A stretch of 64,000 bases of DNA from Streptomyces sp. HM190 (GCF_009857135.1 NZ_CP047318.1:2728001-2792000), one strand, 5' to 3'. Positions 1 to 11,888 are shown, counted from the first letter of the stretch. The notes: generated by a model from the sequence alone, not told the origin. Numbers and translations are program-made.

Positions 1-419
1 AGGGCCTGGACGGCGCCGGCGCAGCCGGACTGGAGCTGGTAGGTGGGGATCTGGTCGAGGCCGAGCTGGTCGACGACGTGGTTGACGGTGGCGGGCATCA
101 GGTGGTCCGGGGTCGCGGTGCCCATGACCACGAAGTCGATCTCGTGCGGGGCGAGTCCGGAGGCGGTGAGTGCCTGCTCGGCGGCGCGGGCGCACAGGTC
201 GGCGAGCGACCAGCGGACCTCGCCGGTCTCCAGGTCGCGGGCGAAGTGCCGGGTCCGGGTGCCGATGAACACGTCGATCCACTCTTCGTTGACGCCGAGT
301 GTCCTCGCCAGCGCCGCGTTGTCGACCGGGTCGCCCGGCAGTGCGGTGCCGACGGAGGCGAGGTAGGAGACGGGGCCGGGCGGGGCGGAGCCGTGCTGGG
401 GTGAGTGTTCCGACTGCAT
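1..419 (-). CDS. KAS III (FabH-like) beta-ketoacyl synthase, N-terminal part
   Basis: Partial gene; its 3' end lies beyond the left edge. Starting at the ATG at 419 it reads about 139 residues typical of ketoacyl-ACP synthase III: a Val-Gly-Thr-Ala-Leu-Pro start, a Gly-Thr-Arg-Thr-Arg stretch, 'VMGTATPDHLMPATVN', and the catalytic cysteine context 'LQSGCAGAVQAL' at the edge. KAS III enzymes condense an acyl-CoA or acyl-ACP with an ACP-bound extender. In tetronate pathways a FabH-like enzyme joins a beta-ketoacyl chain to glyceryl-ACP, and an FkbH-like gene and a free ACP lie upstream in this operon, so that role is a reasonable inference. The gene is separated from the upstream PKS by a strong hairpin. 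Family is secure; substrate is not. Confidence 0.85.
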   Translation of the reverse strand, partial: MQSEHSPQHGSAPPGPVSYLASVGTALPGDPVDNAALARTLGVNEEWIDVFIGTRTRHFARDLETGEVRWSLADLCARAAEQALTASGLAPHEIDFVVMGTATPDHLMPATVNHVVDQLGLDQIPTYQLQSGCAGAVQA

Positions 420-485
420 GCGAGCGGTCCTTCCTTGAGGTCCGTGACGGGAGCGGGGAGCGGCCGGCCGCGCGGGCGCCTGGTG

Positions 486-540
486 CCGTGACCGGAACGG
501 TCTGCCGGCGTCGCGCGCCGGTGAACCGTTCCGGTCACGG
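486..540 (-). terminator. Long perfect hairpin between PKS and KAS III genes
   Basis: A perfect 16-bp inverted repeat (486-501 with 525-540, half-site CCGTGACCGGAACGGT) encloses a second nested hairpin, CCGGCG/CGCCGG (505-510 with 516-521). It starts 3 nt after the PKS stop codon and ends about 65 nt before the KAS III start. There is no T-run, as is common in Streptomyces terminators. It may end or attenuate transcription, or stabilise the PKS mRNA 3' end. Confidence 0.6.
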
Positions 541-542
541 TC

Positions 543-3500
543 CTAGGCGACGGCCGAACCGGCGCGGTCCTGGAGGTAGTCGACGAGGTCCCCGACCGAG
601 GACAGCCGCGGGAGCAGGTCCTGCACGCTGATCGTCTCCAGCCCGTCGAGCCGTTCCTGGAGCCGGTCCTTCAACTCCATGATCATCACCGAGTCGAAGC
701 CGAGGTCCTCGTAGAGCAGGGACAGGCGCGAGACCTCGCCCGTGGCGTAGCCACCGACCTCCGCGACGGCCTCGATGACGGCGCGGGTCACCGGGTCCAC
801 CGCCGTCTCCTCCGCGGCGGAGGGCAGGACCGCGGTGAGCACGGCGCCGTGCCCGTGCGCGGCCGTGTCGTCCCGCGGGTGCGCCGGGGCGGTGTCCGCG
901 CGGTCGGGGACGACGCTGAGGTCCGCCGGGGCGGCCCGTACGGCGGTGCGGGTCCAGAACCGGTGGGCGTCGGAGAACGCGTACGGGGCGAGCCGCTGCG
1001 GCTGCCGCTCCTCCTGCGGGTAGACGGCGTCCCAGCGGGGGTCGAGGCCGCTGCGGAAGAGTTCGGCGAGCGCCTCGGCGAAGGTGCGGCCGTCGGCCTC
1101 CTCCCCGGACACGGGGGCCACGGTGTGCACGCCGGCTCCGGCGGCGGAGCGCAGGGCGCGCGCCATGCCGCTGAGCACCGGGCGGGGGCCTACCTCCACG
1201 AGGTGGGTGGGGCCCGCCTCCAGCAGCCGGTTCATCGCGTCGCCGAACAGCACGGGCGCGCTGATGTGCTCGGTCCAGTACTTGGCGTCCATCGGCTCGG
1301 CCTCCAGCAGCCGCCCGCGCACGGTGGAGTACACGGGGAGCTTGGGGACCCCGCCGCCGGTGTCGTCCGCGATCGCGGCGAACCGGTCGAGCATCGGTTC
1401 CATCAGCGGGGAGTGGAAGGCGTGCGAGACCTCCAGGCGCCGGGTCCTGACGCCCCGTCGTACGAGCGTGTCGTCGATGCGTCCCAGCGCCGCCAGGTCC
1501 CCGGACAGGACGGTGGCCCGGGGGCCGTTGACCGCGCCGACCCCGACCAGGGGCTCCGCGTCGACGAGTTCGGTCAGCTCCGCCAGCGGCGCCCGTACGG
1601 CGAGCATGCCGCCGCCCTCGGGCAGCCGCTCCATCAGGGCGCCGCGGGCGGCGATCAGCCGTGCGGCCTGCTCCAGCGGGAAGACCTCGGCGAGGACGGC
1701 GGCGGCGTACTCACCGACGCTGTGGCCGAGCAGCAGCGCCGGCGGCACCCCGAGTTCGGTCAGGCTCGCCGCGAGGGCGTACTCGACGGCGAACAGGGCG
1801 GGCTGGGTCCAGCCGGTGCGGTGCACGGCCTCGTCGCCGGAGAGCAGCAGGTCGCGGACCGAGCCGCCGAGGTGCGGGGCGAGCGCCTCGTCGGCCTCGT
1901 TGAGGAACCGCCGGTACAGCGGCGACTGCAGGTACAGCCGTGCCGTCATGCCGGGGTACTGGGATCCCTGACCGGTGAACAGCAGTCCCACCTGGGGCCT
2001 GCCGGTGGCGTTGCCGACGAGCCGGGCCAGCAGGTCGTCGTCGCCGGCGGCCTCGCGCAGGGTGGCGGCGAGTTCGCCGGTGTCCTTGGCGGGCAGCGCG
2101 AAGCGGTAGCGGTGCCCGGTCTTGGTCCGGTTGCTGCTCCAGCACAGCGGTCCGGCCGGGACCCGGCGCCGTTCCAGGGCGTCGGCCTGGACGAGCAGGT
2201 TGCGGCGGAGCGCGGCCGTGGAGGGGGCGGTGAGGGTGAAGACCCCGGCGCCGAGTCCGGTGGCGCCGGTGGTACGGCCGGTGCGCCCGGCGGCCTCCGG
2301 GTCCCGCTCCTCGGGGCGGGCGGCGTACGGCGGCGCGGACTCCAGGACGGCGTGGGCGTTGGTGCCGCCCATACCGAAGCTGCTGAGGCCGCCGATCGCC
2401 GGCCCGGAGCGCAGCCGCAGCGGGGCCTTGAGGAGCCGTATGCCCTGCTTGGCGAGTTTCAGCGCGGGGTTCTCCTTGGCGGCGAACCGGCTGGCGGGCA
2501 CCGTCTTGTGGTGCAGCGACAGGGCGACCTTGATGAGGCCCGCGATGCCCGCGGCGCCCTCGGTGTGCCCGATGTTGCCCTTGACGGAGCCGAGGGCCAG
2601 CGGGCGCCCGGAGCGGCCGGCGTGCAGATGGCCGAGCGCCTTGATCTCGATCATGTCGCCGAGGACGGTGCCGGTGCCGTGGGCCTCGGTGAAGGTGACG
2701 TCGGACGGTTCGACGCCGGCGCGGCGGTAGGCGGCGGCCAGCACGTCCTGCTGCGACCAGCGGTTGGGGGCGGTGATGCCGTTGCTGCGGCCGTCCTGGT
2801 TGACGGCGGTGCCGCGGATCACCGCGTACACCGGCTGGCCGTCGGCGACGGCGTCCTCCAGCCGACGCAGCACCACCGCGCCGACGCCCTCGCCCCGGCC
2901 GATGCCGTCGGCGTCGGCGCTGAAGGGCTTGCACCGGCCGTCGGGCGCGGACAGCCCGGCCTGGGTGTAGAAGATGCCGAGCGCCGGGGTGAGCGCCACG
3001 TTCACCCCGGCGGCGATGGCGGTGCCGCACTCCCCCGCCAGCAGCGCGTTGCACGCCAGGTGGACGGCGACGAGGGAGGAGGAGCAGGCGGTGTCGACCG
3101 CGAGGCTGGGGCCCTTGAGGTCGAGGTGGTACGAGATCCGGTTGGCGGTCATGCAGTAGCCGTTGCCGGAGCCGAGCTGGGCGGTGACCTGGGCGTAGTC
3201 GGTCATGTGCAGGTGGGCCCACTCGTTGCCCATGACGCCCACGAAGACGCCGGTGTCGGTGCCGGCCAGCTTCTGCGGGGCGATCCCGGCGTCCTCGACG
3301 GCACGCCAGGCGCACTGGAGCAGCAGCCGCTGCTGCGGGTCCATGGCGGCCGCCTCGCGCGGGGAGACGGTGAAGAACTCGTTGTCGAAGGCGTCCGGGT
3401 CGGAGATGAAGCCGCCCTCGGTGGTGTTGGAGTGTCCCTCGGCTCCGGCGCGCGAGTGGAAGTCCCGGGCGTCCCAGCGCTGCCGGGGCACCTTGTCCAC

Positions 3501-3596
3501 GCCGTCCCCGGAGCGCATCAGCATGTCCCAGTAGGCGGCCGTGTCGGGCGCCCCCGGGAACCGGCAGTCGATGCCGACTATGGCGATGGGCCTCAT
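543..3596 (-). CDS. Type I polyketide synthase, KS-AT-ACP
   Basis: 1017 aa single-module PKS without reductive or thioesterase domains. KS (about 1-425) has the active cysteine in VDTACSSSL (about residue 167) and the two histidines in EAHGTGT (about 305) and [11 protein letters not shown] (about 345). AT (about 535-830) has the nucleophile in GHSVGEY (about 625) and an HAFHS motif (about 725), which in this family points to malonyl-CoA. The C-terminal ACP carries the phosphopantetheine serine in LGFDSVM (about 968). The ATG overlaps the stop of the upstream ACP gene as ATGA, so the two are translationally coupled. It would perform one decarboxylative malonyl extension leaving a beta-ketoacyl-ACP; the acyl donor is probably the product of the upstream ligase/dehydrogenase/ACP set (inference). 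Confidence 0.95.
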   Translation of the reverse strand: MRPIAIVGIDCRFPGAPDTAAYWDMLMRSGDGVDKVPRQRWDARDFHSRAGAEGHSNTTEGGFISDPDAFDNEFFTVSPREAAAMDPQQRLLLQCAWRAVEDAGIAPQKLAGTDTGVFVGVMGNEWAHLHMTDYAQVTAQLGSGNGYCMTANRISYHLDLKGPSLAVDTACSSSLVAVHLACNALLAGECGTAIAAGVNVALTPALGIFYTQAGLSAPDGRCKPFSADADGIGRGEGVGAVVLRRLEDAVADGQPVYAVIRGTAVNQDGRSNGITAPNRWSQQDVLAAAYRRAGVEPSDVTFTEAHGTGTVLGDMIEIKALGHLHAGRSGRPLALGSVKGNIGHTEGAAGIAGLIKVALSLHHKTVPASRFAAKENPALKLAKQGIRLLKAPLRLRSGPAIGGLSSFGMGGTNAHAVLESAPPYAARPEERDPEAAGRTGRTTGATGLGAGVFTLTAPSTAALRRNLLVQADALERRRVPAGPLCWSSNRTKTGHRYRFALPAKDTGELAATLREAAGDDDLLARLVGNATGRPQVGLLFTGQGSQYPGMTARLYLQSPLYRRFLNEADEALAPHLGGSVRDLLLSGDEAVHRTGWTQPALFAVEYALAASLTELGVPPALLLGHSVGEYAAAVLAEVFPLEQAARLIAARGALMERLPEGGGMLAVRAPLAELTELVDAEPLVGVGAVNGPRATVLSGDLAALGRIDDTLVRRGVRTRRLEVSHAFHSPLMEPMLDRFAAIADDTGGGVPKLPVYSTVRGRLLEAEPMDAKYWTEHISAPVLFGDAMNRLLEAGPTHLVEVGPRPVLSGMARALRSAAGAGVHTVAPVSGEEADGRTFAEALAELFRSGLDPRWDAVYPQEERQPQRLAPYAFSDAHRFWTRTAVRAAPADLSVVPDRADTAPAHPRDDTAAHGHGAVLTAVLPSAAEETAVDPVTRAVIEAVAEVGGYATGEVSRLSLLYEDLGFDSVMIMELKDRLQERLDGLETISVQDLLPRLSSVGDLVDYLQDRAGSAVA

Positions 3597-3901
3597 CGAT
3601 TCTCTCCCCCCATCTCTCCCAGCTCCTCCACCAGGTGCCCGGCCAGCGCCTCGACGGTCGGGTAGTCCCAGGCCACGGTGGGTTCGAGGACGAGGTCGAA
3701 GTCCTCCTCGATGTCACCGCACAGGCTCAGCGCGGCCACCGAGTCCAGCCCGTACTCGGCCAGCGGCACGGTCGGGGAGATCTCGGACGGCGTCCGCTTG
3801 AGGTAGAGGGCGATCCGGTCGGCGAGCCAGCTGCTCAGCGACTCGACGGTGTGTGCGGTGTGCTCGTTGTTCGCGGTGCGGTCGGTCGCGGGAACAGACA
3901 T
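3593..3901 (-). CDS. Free-standing acyl carrier protein
   Basis: 102 aa. The phosphopantetheine attachment serine lies in EYGLDSVAAL (about residue 54), preceded by the hydrophobic helix 'LADRIALYLKRTPSEI' and followed by the third-helix sequence 'YPTVEALAGHL'. ATG at 3901 has GAGGAG about 7 nt upstream. The stop overlaps the PKS start (ATGA). In this operon it could carry the acyl group loaded by the AMP ligase and oxidised by the two dehydrogenases, or the glyceryl unit from the FkbH protein; sequence alone does not decide between them. Confidence 0.92.
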   Translation of the reverse strand: MSVPATDRTANNEHTAHTVESLSSWLADRIALYLKRTPSEISPTVPLAEYGLDSVAALSLCGDIEEDFDLVLEPTVAWDYPTVEALAGHLVEELGEMGGENR

Positions 3902-3946
3902 GGTGCAACTCCTCGTGAAGGCGCGTCAGGTCCGGTCGGCCGGCGG

Positions 3947-5746
3947 TCAGCCGGCCAGCGGGGTGTCGTAGAGGTCGTAGCTGCGGCGTTCGTGGAAGCG
4001 CCGGAGCACTTCCTCGTGCACCCGGGCCTCGCAGCCGGGCGGCAGGTCGGCGGGGCGCTGCCCGAGCCGTCGCGCCAGCCGGTGCAGTGCGGCGGCCACC
4101 CAGGCCGGGTCGGCCAGGAACGGGTCGTCCCCGCCCTGTGCCCCGCGCCAGACGCCCAGGACGGACGCCGCCGCGAGGAACACCGCGTAGCGGTCGGCGA
4201 GCGCGAAGCTGGCGGGGCTGGCGAGGGCGGTGCGGTCCTGCGGCGACAGGTTCAGGCTGTCCTCCTGGATCTGGCGCAGCTGGTCCAGCATCCGCAGGAC
4301 GAGTGCCTGGACGGCGAGTTCCTCGGGGGAGCCGCTCGGCAGGTCGTCGGCGGCGGCGACGAGGGAGGCGCTGAGGCTGTCCCGGCCGCTGGCGAGGGCC
4401 AGCCGGTCGAAGGGGATGCCGGGCAGTGCCTCGCGGGGGCGGAACAGGCTCGGCGGAGCCTCGTCGCCGGAGAACCAGGCGCGCCGTGCCAGCCGGGACA
4501 GCTGCGGGATGATCGTGGCCTGGCAGGCCGCGGAGCCGGCGTGGCCGAGGCTGAGCACCGGCAGGTCGCGGACGTGCTTCTGGAACAGGCCGAACTCGCC
4601 CTCCCGGACGTAGAACCGGGCCCCGAGCACGATCGACAGGTCGTACATGGTGTCGGTGAGCATCTTGGGCACCAGGTACTTCACCGCGGCCGCGTACACG
4701 CTGGTCTCGTCGGGCAGCAGGTGCACCGCACGGGTGCCGACCGTCGCCATGCTGTCGCAGATCAGCAGGTCGAGGAAGGCGCCGGTGAGGGTGGCGGAGG
4801 CGTGCGGGATCTCCATCACCGAACGCCGGTACAGCTGACGTCCGAGGGCGAACCGCACGACCGTGCGCAGGCTGGTGTCGAGGGCGCCGACGGCCATGCT
4901 GGGCACGGCGCTGCGGGTGATCTGGAAGGAGCGCAGCGCCAGTTCCACGCCCTGGCCGCGGGCGCCGACGAGGGTGCTGTCGGGCACCGGGCAGTCGGTG
5001 AAGTCCAGCCCGGACAGCCGGCAGCCGCGCACGCCGACCGCGTGGTAGCGGGGCAGGACCGCGAAGCGCTCCGCGTCGAGCTGGTCCCGTTCGACGAGCA
5101 GCACCGAGTGGCTGCGGCTGCCGGGGCTGTCGTCGGTGCGGCTGAACAGGGCGAAGGCGTCGGCCCGGTCGGCGTTGTTGATGACCTCCTTGCGGCCGTG
5201 GAGGCGGAACCCGCCGGGCACGGCGTCGGCGCGGAACTCGTTGCGTACGAAGTCGTTGCCGTGCGGCAGTTCGTGGTAGGCGACGGAGACCTTGGAGCCG
5301 CCGAGCAGCAGGTCCGCGACCCGGCGGCGCTGCTCCTCGTTGCCGGCCGTCCACACGTTGACGGCCGCCATGAACGACGTGATGCCGTAGCCGAGGCCGA
5401 GCGCCACGTCGCGGCGGAACACCTGACGCATCACGCGGACGAGTGTGTCGAGGCGGTCGAGCCGTCCGCCGAGGCCGGTGGGCACGAACTCGGCGTTGAG
5501 GACCAGGTCGTCGAGGAGCCGCTCACCGGCGGCGGGCAGTTCCCCGGCCTCGTCGGCGGCCAGCAGTCCGGCGGCGCCCAGCGGGTTGGCGGGGTCCTGG
5601 GGGTCGCCGAACCGGCTCTCCAGGTCGGCGATCCTCGCCCGGACCGCGGCCTCCTGGGCCTGGTGGGCGGCCGGGGCGATGGCAGGGGCGGTGCCGTTCG
5701 GGGCTGCCGCGCCGGGCAGCCCCTGGACCGCGGGATCACTCAGCAT
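3947..5746 (-). CDS. Acyl-CoA dehydrogenase-like flavoprotein (second copy)
   Basis: 599 aa, about 200 residues longer than a classical acyl-CoA dehydrogenase. The body (about 40-420) shows the ACAD order: helical N-domain with 'VRVMRQVFRRDVALGLGYG', a beta domain with 'GGFRLHGRKEVINNADRADAF', and a C-terminal four-helix domain ('FQITRSAVPSMAVGALDTSL'). The last 180 residues are an extra helical tail. ATG at 5746 is chosen because GAGGGGA lies just upstream and it overlaps the stop of the preceding dehydrogenase by 7 nt; upstream in-frame codons lie inside that gene. Such FAD enzymes introduce alpha,beta-unsaturation, here perhaps on an ACP-bound chain. Paired with the next gene, it may form a heteromer (inference). 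Confidence 0.85.
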   Translation of the reverse strand: MLSDPAVQGLPGAAAPNGTAPAIAPAAHQAQEAAVRARIADLESRFGDPQDPANPLGAAGLLAADEAGELPAAGERLLDDLVLNAEFVPTGLGGRLDRLDTLVRVMRQVFRRDVALGLGYGITSFMAAVNVWTAGNEEQRRRVADLLLGGSKVSVAYHELPHGNDFVRNEFRADAVPGGFRLHGRKEVINNADRADAFALFSRTDDSPGSRSHSVLLVERDQLDAERFAVLPRYHAVGVRGCRLSGLDFTDCPVPDSTLVGARGQGVELALRSFQITRSAVPSMAVGALDTSLRTVVRFALGRQLYRRSVMEIPHASATLTGAFLDLLICDSMATVGTRAVHLLPDETSVYAAAVKYLVPKMLTDTMYDLSIVLGARFYVREGEFGLFQKHVRDLPVLSLGHAGSAACQATIIPQLSRLARRAWFSGDEAPPSLFRPREALPGIPFDRLALASGRDSLSASLVAAADDLPSGSPEELAVQALVLRMLDQLRQIQEDSLNLSPQDRTALASPASFALADRYAVFLAAASVLGVWRGAQGGDDPFLADPAWVAAALHRLARRLGQRPADLPPGCEARVHEEVLRRFHERRSYDLYDTPLAG

Positions 5747-7632
5747 GACGTCCCCTCGGAAGTCCGGGTGCCGCCGACGGCGGCCCGGGTGTGGGTGTGT
5801 GCGTGCGGTGCGGCGGCCGGCGGGCCGCCGGGTGCGCCGGAGGCGTGCGTGGGCGCGGCGGCGTCGCCGGGGGTGCCGTCCGGCCGGTCGGCGGGGCCGT
5901 GCAGCGCGAACGGGAACAGGGAGAACAGCTCGCCCGCCGCCCGCGCGGCGCGCAGCCGCTCCAGCAGCGGGGGGTAGGCGTCGGGGTCGCCGGCGTCGGG
6001 CTCGCCCAGCCGCGTCAGCAGCCGGTCGAGGACGGGCCACAGCCACACCCCGTCGCGCCACAGCGGCCCGGTGCTCCCGCTCTGCGCCGCCCGGTGGTTG
6101 TGCGTCCACAGGCCGAGGCAGGCGGCGCCGGCCAGGCACAGGCTGTACTGCCGGGCCACGTCGAAGGCGGCGGGCGGGACGTCGGAGACGACGGCGCGGT
6201 GGGCGTCCATCGCCTCGTGGACCCGGCCGGTCACCGCGAGCAGCCGCTCCGCGGCGCCCAGCGCGCCCTTGAGTTCGGGCCGCCGGCCGGCCTCGGCGCG
6301 CAGCGCCGCCACCGACGCGGGCAGCGTGGCCATGATGCCGCTGCCGCGCCGGGCCACCAGGGACAGCCGTTCGGGGGCGAGCGGGGGCAGCGGCTCCGCC
6401 AGGTCGAAGGCGCGGGCGGCGCCGGCCGTGTCGCCGGTGCCGCGCAGCCAGCCGCGGTTCAGCGAACGGAACTGGTTGACCAGGGAGTTGAGGTTGACGA
6501 GGGTGTTGCCGTCGAAGAGGCCGACGATGCGGTGGTCGCGGTCGACCTTCTGGAACATCCCGAGGGCGTGCACGTCCTTGAGGAAGGCGCGCGCCCCGAG
6601 CAGCCGGGTCAGTTCGGCGATCACTCCCTCGGTGCCGGTGGGCACCAGGTACTTGGTGACGGCGGCGGCCACGCTCAGCTCGTCGGGGGCGGTGTGCACG
6701 GACCGGGCGGCGACGGTGGCCAGCGCCTCCCCGGCGAGCACGTCCGCGGCGGCCGAGGCCAGCACGTGCCGTGCCTGCGGCAGGTCGACGAGGCGCCGCC
6801 CGAACAGTTCGCGCCGCTCGGCGAAGTCCAGGGCGATGGTCAGCGCGTGGTCGGCGGAGCCCAGCGACAGCGAGGCACACATGGTGCGGGTGAGCTGGAG
6901 CGCCTTGAGCACGGTCTCGACGCCGCCGCCCTCCCCGCCGACCGCCGCGTCCGCCGGGACCGGGGCGCCGTCGAAGACGATGCCGCTGATGTCGGCGCCC
7001 CGGATGCCGTGCGTGTGGATCTTGTCGACGCAGCGGTAGTGCTCGCCCGGTGTCATCGGCCGTTTGTCGACGAGCAGCACGGTGAAGCCGCGCGGCCCGC
7101 CGTCCTCGGCGGTGCGGGTGAGCACGGAGAGCAGGCTGCCGCGGGTGGCGTTGTTGATGAGCCACTTCTCGCCGCTGATCCGCCAGCCGCCCGCGCCGTC
7201 GGCCTCGCCCCGCACGTCCCCGGCGAGCAGGTCGCTGCCGTGGGCGCGCTCGGTGAGGGCGAGGGAGACGGGGACGCCCGCCCGGATGTCGTCGGCGAGC
7301 CGGCGGGCCTGCTCGGGGGTGCCGGAGATCCAGACGCAGACCCCGCCCAGGTACGTCTTGCCGTGACCGACGGCGACGGTCAGATCGCGGCGGGCGACGA
7401 CCCGCATGACCTGCATGACGGTCTCGTAGTCGGTGAGCCTGCCGCCGTACTCGGCGGGGATGTAGAACTCCTGCAGCCCCCAGCCCTCCAGCACCCGGCA
7501 GATGTCGGACGGGAACTCCTCGTTCTCGTCGAGTTCGAGGCTGCGGGCGTGGGAGAAGGGCGTGGCGGGGTCGTCGGGGTCGCCGAGCAGCGACTCCAGT
7601 TCCTGTGCGACGCGGTAGGGAGGATGGTCCAT
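5740..7632 (-). CDS. Acyl-CoA dehydrogenase-like flavoprotein (first copy)
   Basis: 630 aa ACAD-fold protein: 'IPAEYGGRLTDYETVMQVM' N-domain, the FAD/substrate loop 'SLALTERAHGSDL' (about 125), 'WRISGEKWLINNATRGSLL' (about 155), and 'ELFGRRLVDLPQARHVLA' with 'GLFDGNTLVNLNSLVNQ' in the C-domain. A long Ala/Gly/Pro-rich tail follows (about 560-630). Start 7632 lies 3 nt after the stop of the acyl-AMP ligase gene. It is a diverged paralogue of the next gene rather than a recent duplicate. Ligase plus dehydrogenases plus ACP suggests modification of a fatty acyl chain while bound to a carrier. Confidence 0.87.
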   Translation of the reverse strand: MDHPPYRVAQELESLLGDPDDPATPFSHARSLELDENEEFPSDICRVLEGWGLQEFYIPAEYGGRLTDYETVMQVMRVVARRDLTVAVGHGKTYLGGVCVWISGTPEQARRLADDIRAGVPVSLALTERAHGSDLLAGDVRGEADGAGGWRISGEKWLINNATRGSLLSVLTRTAEDGGPRGFTVLLVDKRPMTPGEHYRCVDKIHTHGIRGADISGIVFDGAPVPADAAVGGEGGGVETVLKALQLTRTMCASLSLGSADHALTIALDFAERRELFGRRLVDLPQARHVLASAAADVLAGEALATVAARSVHTAPDELSVAAAVTKYLVPTGTEGVIAELTRLLGARAFLKDVHALGMFQKVDRDHRIVGLFDGNTLVNLNSLVNQFRSLNRGWLRGTGDTAGAARAFDLAEPLPPLAPERLSLVARRGSGIMATLPASVAALRAEAGRRPELKGALGAAERLLAVTGRVHEAMDAHRAVVSDVPPAAFDVARQYSLCLAGAACLGLWTHNHRAAQSGSTGPLWRDGVWLWPVLDRLLTRLGEPDAGDPDAYPPLLERLRAARAAGELFSLFPFALHGPADRPDGTPGDAAAPTHASGAPGGPPAAAPHAHTHTRAAVGGTRTSEGTSC

Positions 7633-7635
7633 GGT

Positions 7636-9450
<1,815 letters not shown>

Positions 9451-9615
9451 CGTCTTTCCCCTCGCCTCGAAGCGACTCGTATCGCGTTGAAACCGGCTGA
9501 ACCGGCCGGGCCGGCCGCACCGGTCGGGCCGGGCGGCCGGCCGGACCCGGTGGTCCGCCCGACCTGTCGTGCCGATCGTCGGGTCCGTCTCTAAAGCCCC
9601 TCTTGCGGCCGGCGG

Positions 9616-9933
9616 TCAGTCCCGTCGGCCAGGGCCGTCCTCCACCCGGCCGTGGCCCTCCAGCTGCGCCCACAGCTCCCGTTCACGCGGGGAGAGCGGC
9701 ACGTCGGCGACCATGCGTTCGGGATGGGCGGGCGGCGGCTCGTCGAGCGGGAGCGCGGCGCTCCGCGCCCCGGCGTCCGGGTCGCCGAGCCACCACTGCC
9801 TCGCCTGGTCGACGGAGGCGGGCGGCACCATGCCGAAGATGACGGCGAGCGCGCCGAACCCGTCCACGAAGAACGTGACGACGCCCCGCCAGACGCGGCG
9901 CGGGGACCACCACATGCCGGGCGGGGCCGTCAT
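9616..9933 (-). CDS. Small DUF6059-like protein
   Basis: 105 aa. A hydrophobic N-terminal segment ('VVTFFVDGFGALAVIFGMVPP', about 18-38) could be a membrane anchor or amphipathic helix. The C-terminal part has the 'HPERMVADVPLSPRERELWAQL' pattern I associate with the small DUF6059 proteins often found in streptomycete biosynthetic clusters; that assignment is from memory and only moderately sure. It lies between the FkbH and ligase genes, 11 nt after FkbH, so it belongs to the operon. No enzymatic residues are apparent. Confidence 0.7.
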   Translation of the reverse strand: MTAPPGMWWSPRRVWRGVVTFFVDGFGALAVIFGMVPPASVDQARQWWLGDPDAGARSAALPLDEPPPAHPERMVADVPLSPRERELWAQLEGHGRVEDGPGRRD

Positions 9934-9944
9934 GTCGCCCCGCC

Positions 9945-11888
9945 TCAGGAGGATCGCCGGGAGAGGTCCGCGCTGAGCCGGACGTGGGCCGGCGGCGTGG
10001 GCAGGTTCTCCTCGGACAGGTCGTGCCGGAACGACACGGTGCCGTCCGCGTCCTCACCCGTCTCGGCGAAGCCCGTCGACGGGTACAGGCCGCGCACCCG
10101 GTGGTTCTTGGCCGTCGGCCGGTAGCGGGCCAGCACCGCCGACGCCCCCTGGGCCCGTGCCTCGCGCAGCAGGGCGGCCAGGCACGCCTGCTCGATGCCG
10201 CGGGCGAACACCCGGCAGCTGAGCAGCATGTTGTCGATGTGCCACTCCCCCGCCGGTGCGGCGCCGCTCACCAGGACCGCGCCGACGAGGCCGTTGTCCC
10301 CGAAGCGGTCCGCGGAGCGGATGGCCAGCACCAGCCCGTCGGCGGACTCGTGACGGGCCCGTACGTCGGCCTGCTGGAGCCGCTCGGTGGTGAGGTTGAA
10401 CTGGTTGGTGCGCAGCGTCACCTGGGAGACGCGGGCGATCTCGTGGTCCCGTACGGGCGAGAAGGAGACCGCGACATCCAGTTCGGCGAGGTACTCCTCC
10501 ATGGAGTCGGCGCTCTCCAGGAGGTCCTGGCGGGCCACCTCGGTGCGGTACTGCGTCGTGCGGGCGCGGTCCTCGGCGGTCAGCTCCCGCACGTCGAACC
10601 AGCCGTCGGCGAGGAGCCGTTCGATGTGCAGGGCGGGTTCCTCGTCGAGCCGGACCACGGCGACACCGGGCAGGCTGCGGGCCACCAGCCCGCACTCGAA
10701 CGGGGAGTCGTCGGCGAAGACGAAGCTGTCCACCCCGAGGTTGAGCCGCTGCGCGATCTCCAGCAGGTTCCGGTCCTTGGGTTCCCAGTTGGCGGTGACC
10801 TGGACGAAGTCGGTGTCCCGCAGGGCCATGTCGGGGTGGTCGCGCAGCACACCGCGGACGGGCTCGATGTCGTTCTTGCTGCACACCGCGAGCAGCACGC
10901 CCTGCGCGCCGATCTGTCCGACGGCCTTCTGGAACCGGCCGAACGCCTCGCCCCGGTAGGTGGTGGCGGCGGCGATGCCGTCCGGGCCGTCGTCGCCGAG
11001 GATGCCGTCCCACAGGGTGTTGTCGAGGTCGACGACCAGCACCTTCTTGGTACGGCCGCGCAGCACCCGGGCCAGGTGGCCGACCTCGCGGGCGTAGCCG
11101 GCGAGGATCTCCTCGCCGAACTGCACCTTGGCGTAGGCGGCGAGCCGCGGCTCGTTGACCGGGCCGCCGGCGGCGATCAGCGGGTCGAGGTCCACGACGT
11201 GGACGCGGTCGTGCACGGCGGCGAGCCGGAGCAGTCCCGCGTTGAACTCCCGCCAGATCACGCCGAGCCGGGCCCTGGAGCGGGCGTCGACCAGGCGGCG
11301 CAGCTGGGTGCGGAGCAGGGGCACGGTGTTGAGCACCAGGGTGCCGGCGCCGCGGGTGACGTAGCGCTCCGCGAGCGAGCCGATCAGGCCGAGCTTGCCG
11401 GACAGGACGCGCTGGACGTCCTCCACCGACCAGGGGTGCGGGAGTTCCGCGAAGACGATCTCGGCGTCCAGGACGCACAGCGCGAGATCGGCGGCGTACA
11501 CGTCGCTGGAGGTGTCGTGGAGGTCGCGCCGCCATGCGCCGTAGTCGCCCTCGGTCAGCGTGGACAGCAGGCCGTGCCGGGCGAGTTCGGCGGTCAGCGG
11601 GGCGGTGAGCCCGCTCAGCGTGGAGCCGCCGGTGACGGCGACGGTGATGGTCTCGGTGCCGGGGTGCTCGCGCAGCACCTCCTCCCGGTCCAGCCGGGAG
11701 AGCAGCTGACCGGCCCGCGCCAGGTCCGGGGCGGGCGGTCCGGCGGGGTTCCCCGCGGCGGCCAGCTCGGCCAGCAGACCGGGCACCTCGTCGTACGCGT
11801 CGGCGAGGCGTCCTTCGGCGTGGAGGGCGCGCAGCCGGTCCAGCGGTCCGGTCCGCTCGCCCACGGCGGTGCTCACAACCGTGGCCAT
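9945..11888 (-). CDS. FkbH-like HAD phosphatase/transferase with GNAT-like C-terminus
   Basis: 647 aa. The central HAD-IIIC domain has the nucleophile motif DLDNTLWDG (about residue 287), 'CSKND' (about 340) and 'FADDSPFE' (about 390). The N-terminal part (about 80-260) resembles the SGNH-like region found in long FkbH proteins, and the C-terminus (about 470-620) is acetyltransferase-like ('ARGIEQACLAALLREARAQG'). FkbH proteins take 1,3-bisphosphoglycerate, dephosphorylate it and load a glyceryl unit on an ACP. Such a unit leads to methoxymalonyl-ACP or to tetronate rings. No methyltransferase or FkbK-like gene is seen here, which favours a tetronate or another glycerate use (inference). ATG 11888 has GGAG 6 nt upstream; earlier GTG codons lack a ribosome site. 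It heads the operon. Confidence 0.9.
   Translation of the reverse strand: MATVVSTAVGERTGPLDRLRALHAEGRLADAYDEVPGLLAELAAAGNPAGPPAPDLARAGQLLSRLDREEVLREHPGTETITVAVTGGSTLSGLTAPLTAELARHGLLSTLTEGDYGAWRRDLHDTSSDVYAADLALCVLDAEIVFAELPHPWSVEDVQRVLSGKLGLIGSLAERYVTRGAGTLVLNTVPLLRTQLRRLVDARSRARLGVIWREFNAGLLRLAAVHDRVHVVDLDPLIAAGGPVNEPRLAAYAKVQFGEEILAGYAREVGHLARVLRGRTKKVLVVDLDNTLWDGILGDDGPDGIAAATTYRGEAFGRFQKAVGQIGAQGVLLAVCSKNDIEPVRGVLRDHPDMALRDTDFVQVTANWEPKDRNLLEIAQRLNLGVDSFVFADDSPFECGLVARSLPGVAVVRLDEEPALHIERLLADGWFDVRELTAEDRARTTQYRTEVARQDLLESADSMEEYLAELDVAVSFSPVRDHEIARVSQVTLRTNQFNLTTERLQQADVRARHESADGLVLAIRSADRFGDNGLVGAVLVSGAAPAGEWHIDNMLLSCRVFARGIEQACLAALLREARAQGASAVLARYRPTAKNHRVRGLYPSTGFAETGEDADGTVSFRHDLSEENLPTPPAHVRLSADLSRRSS

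Noticed and set aside
849..3665. 938-codon open frame on the plus strand opposite the PKS gene
   Set aside because: Mirror frame of a high-GC gene: low-complexity Gly/Ala/Arg sequence without any family feature, whereas the minus strand has all PKS motifs.
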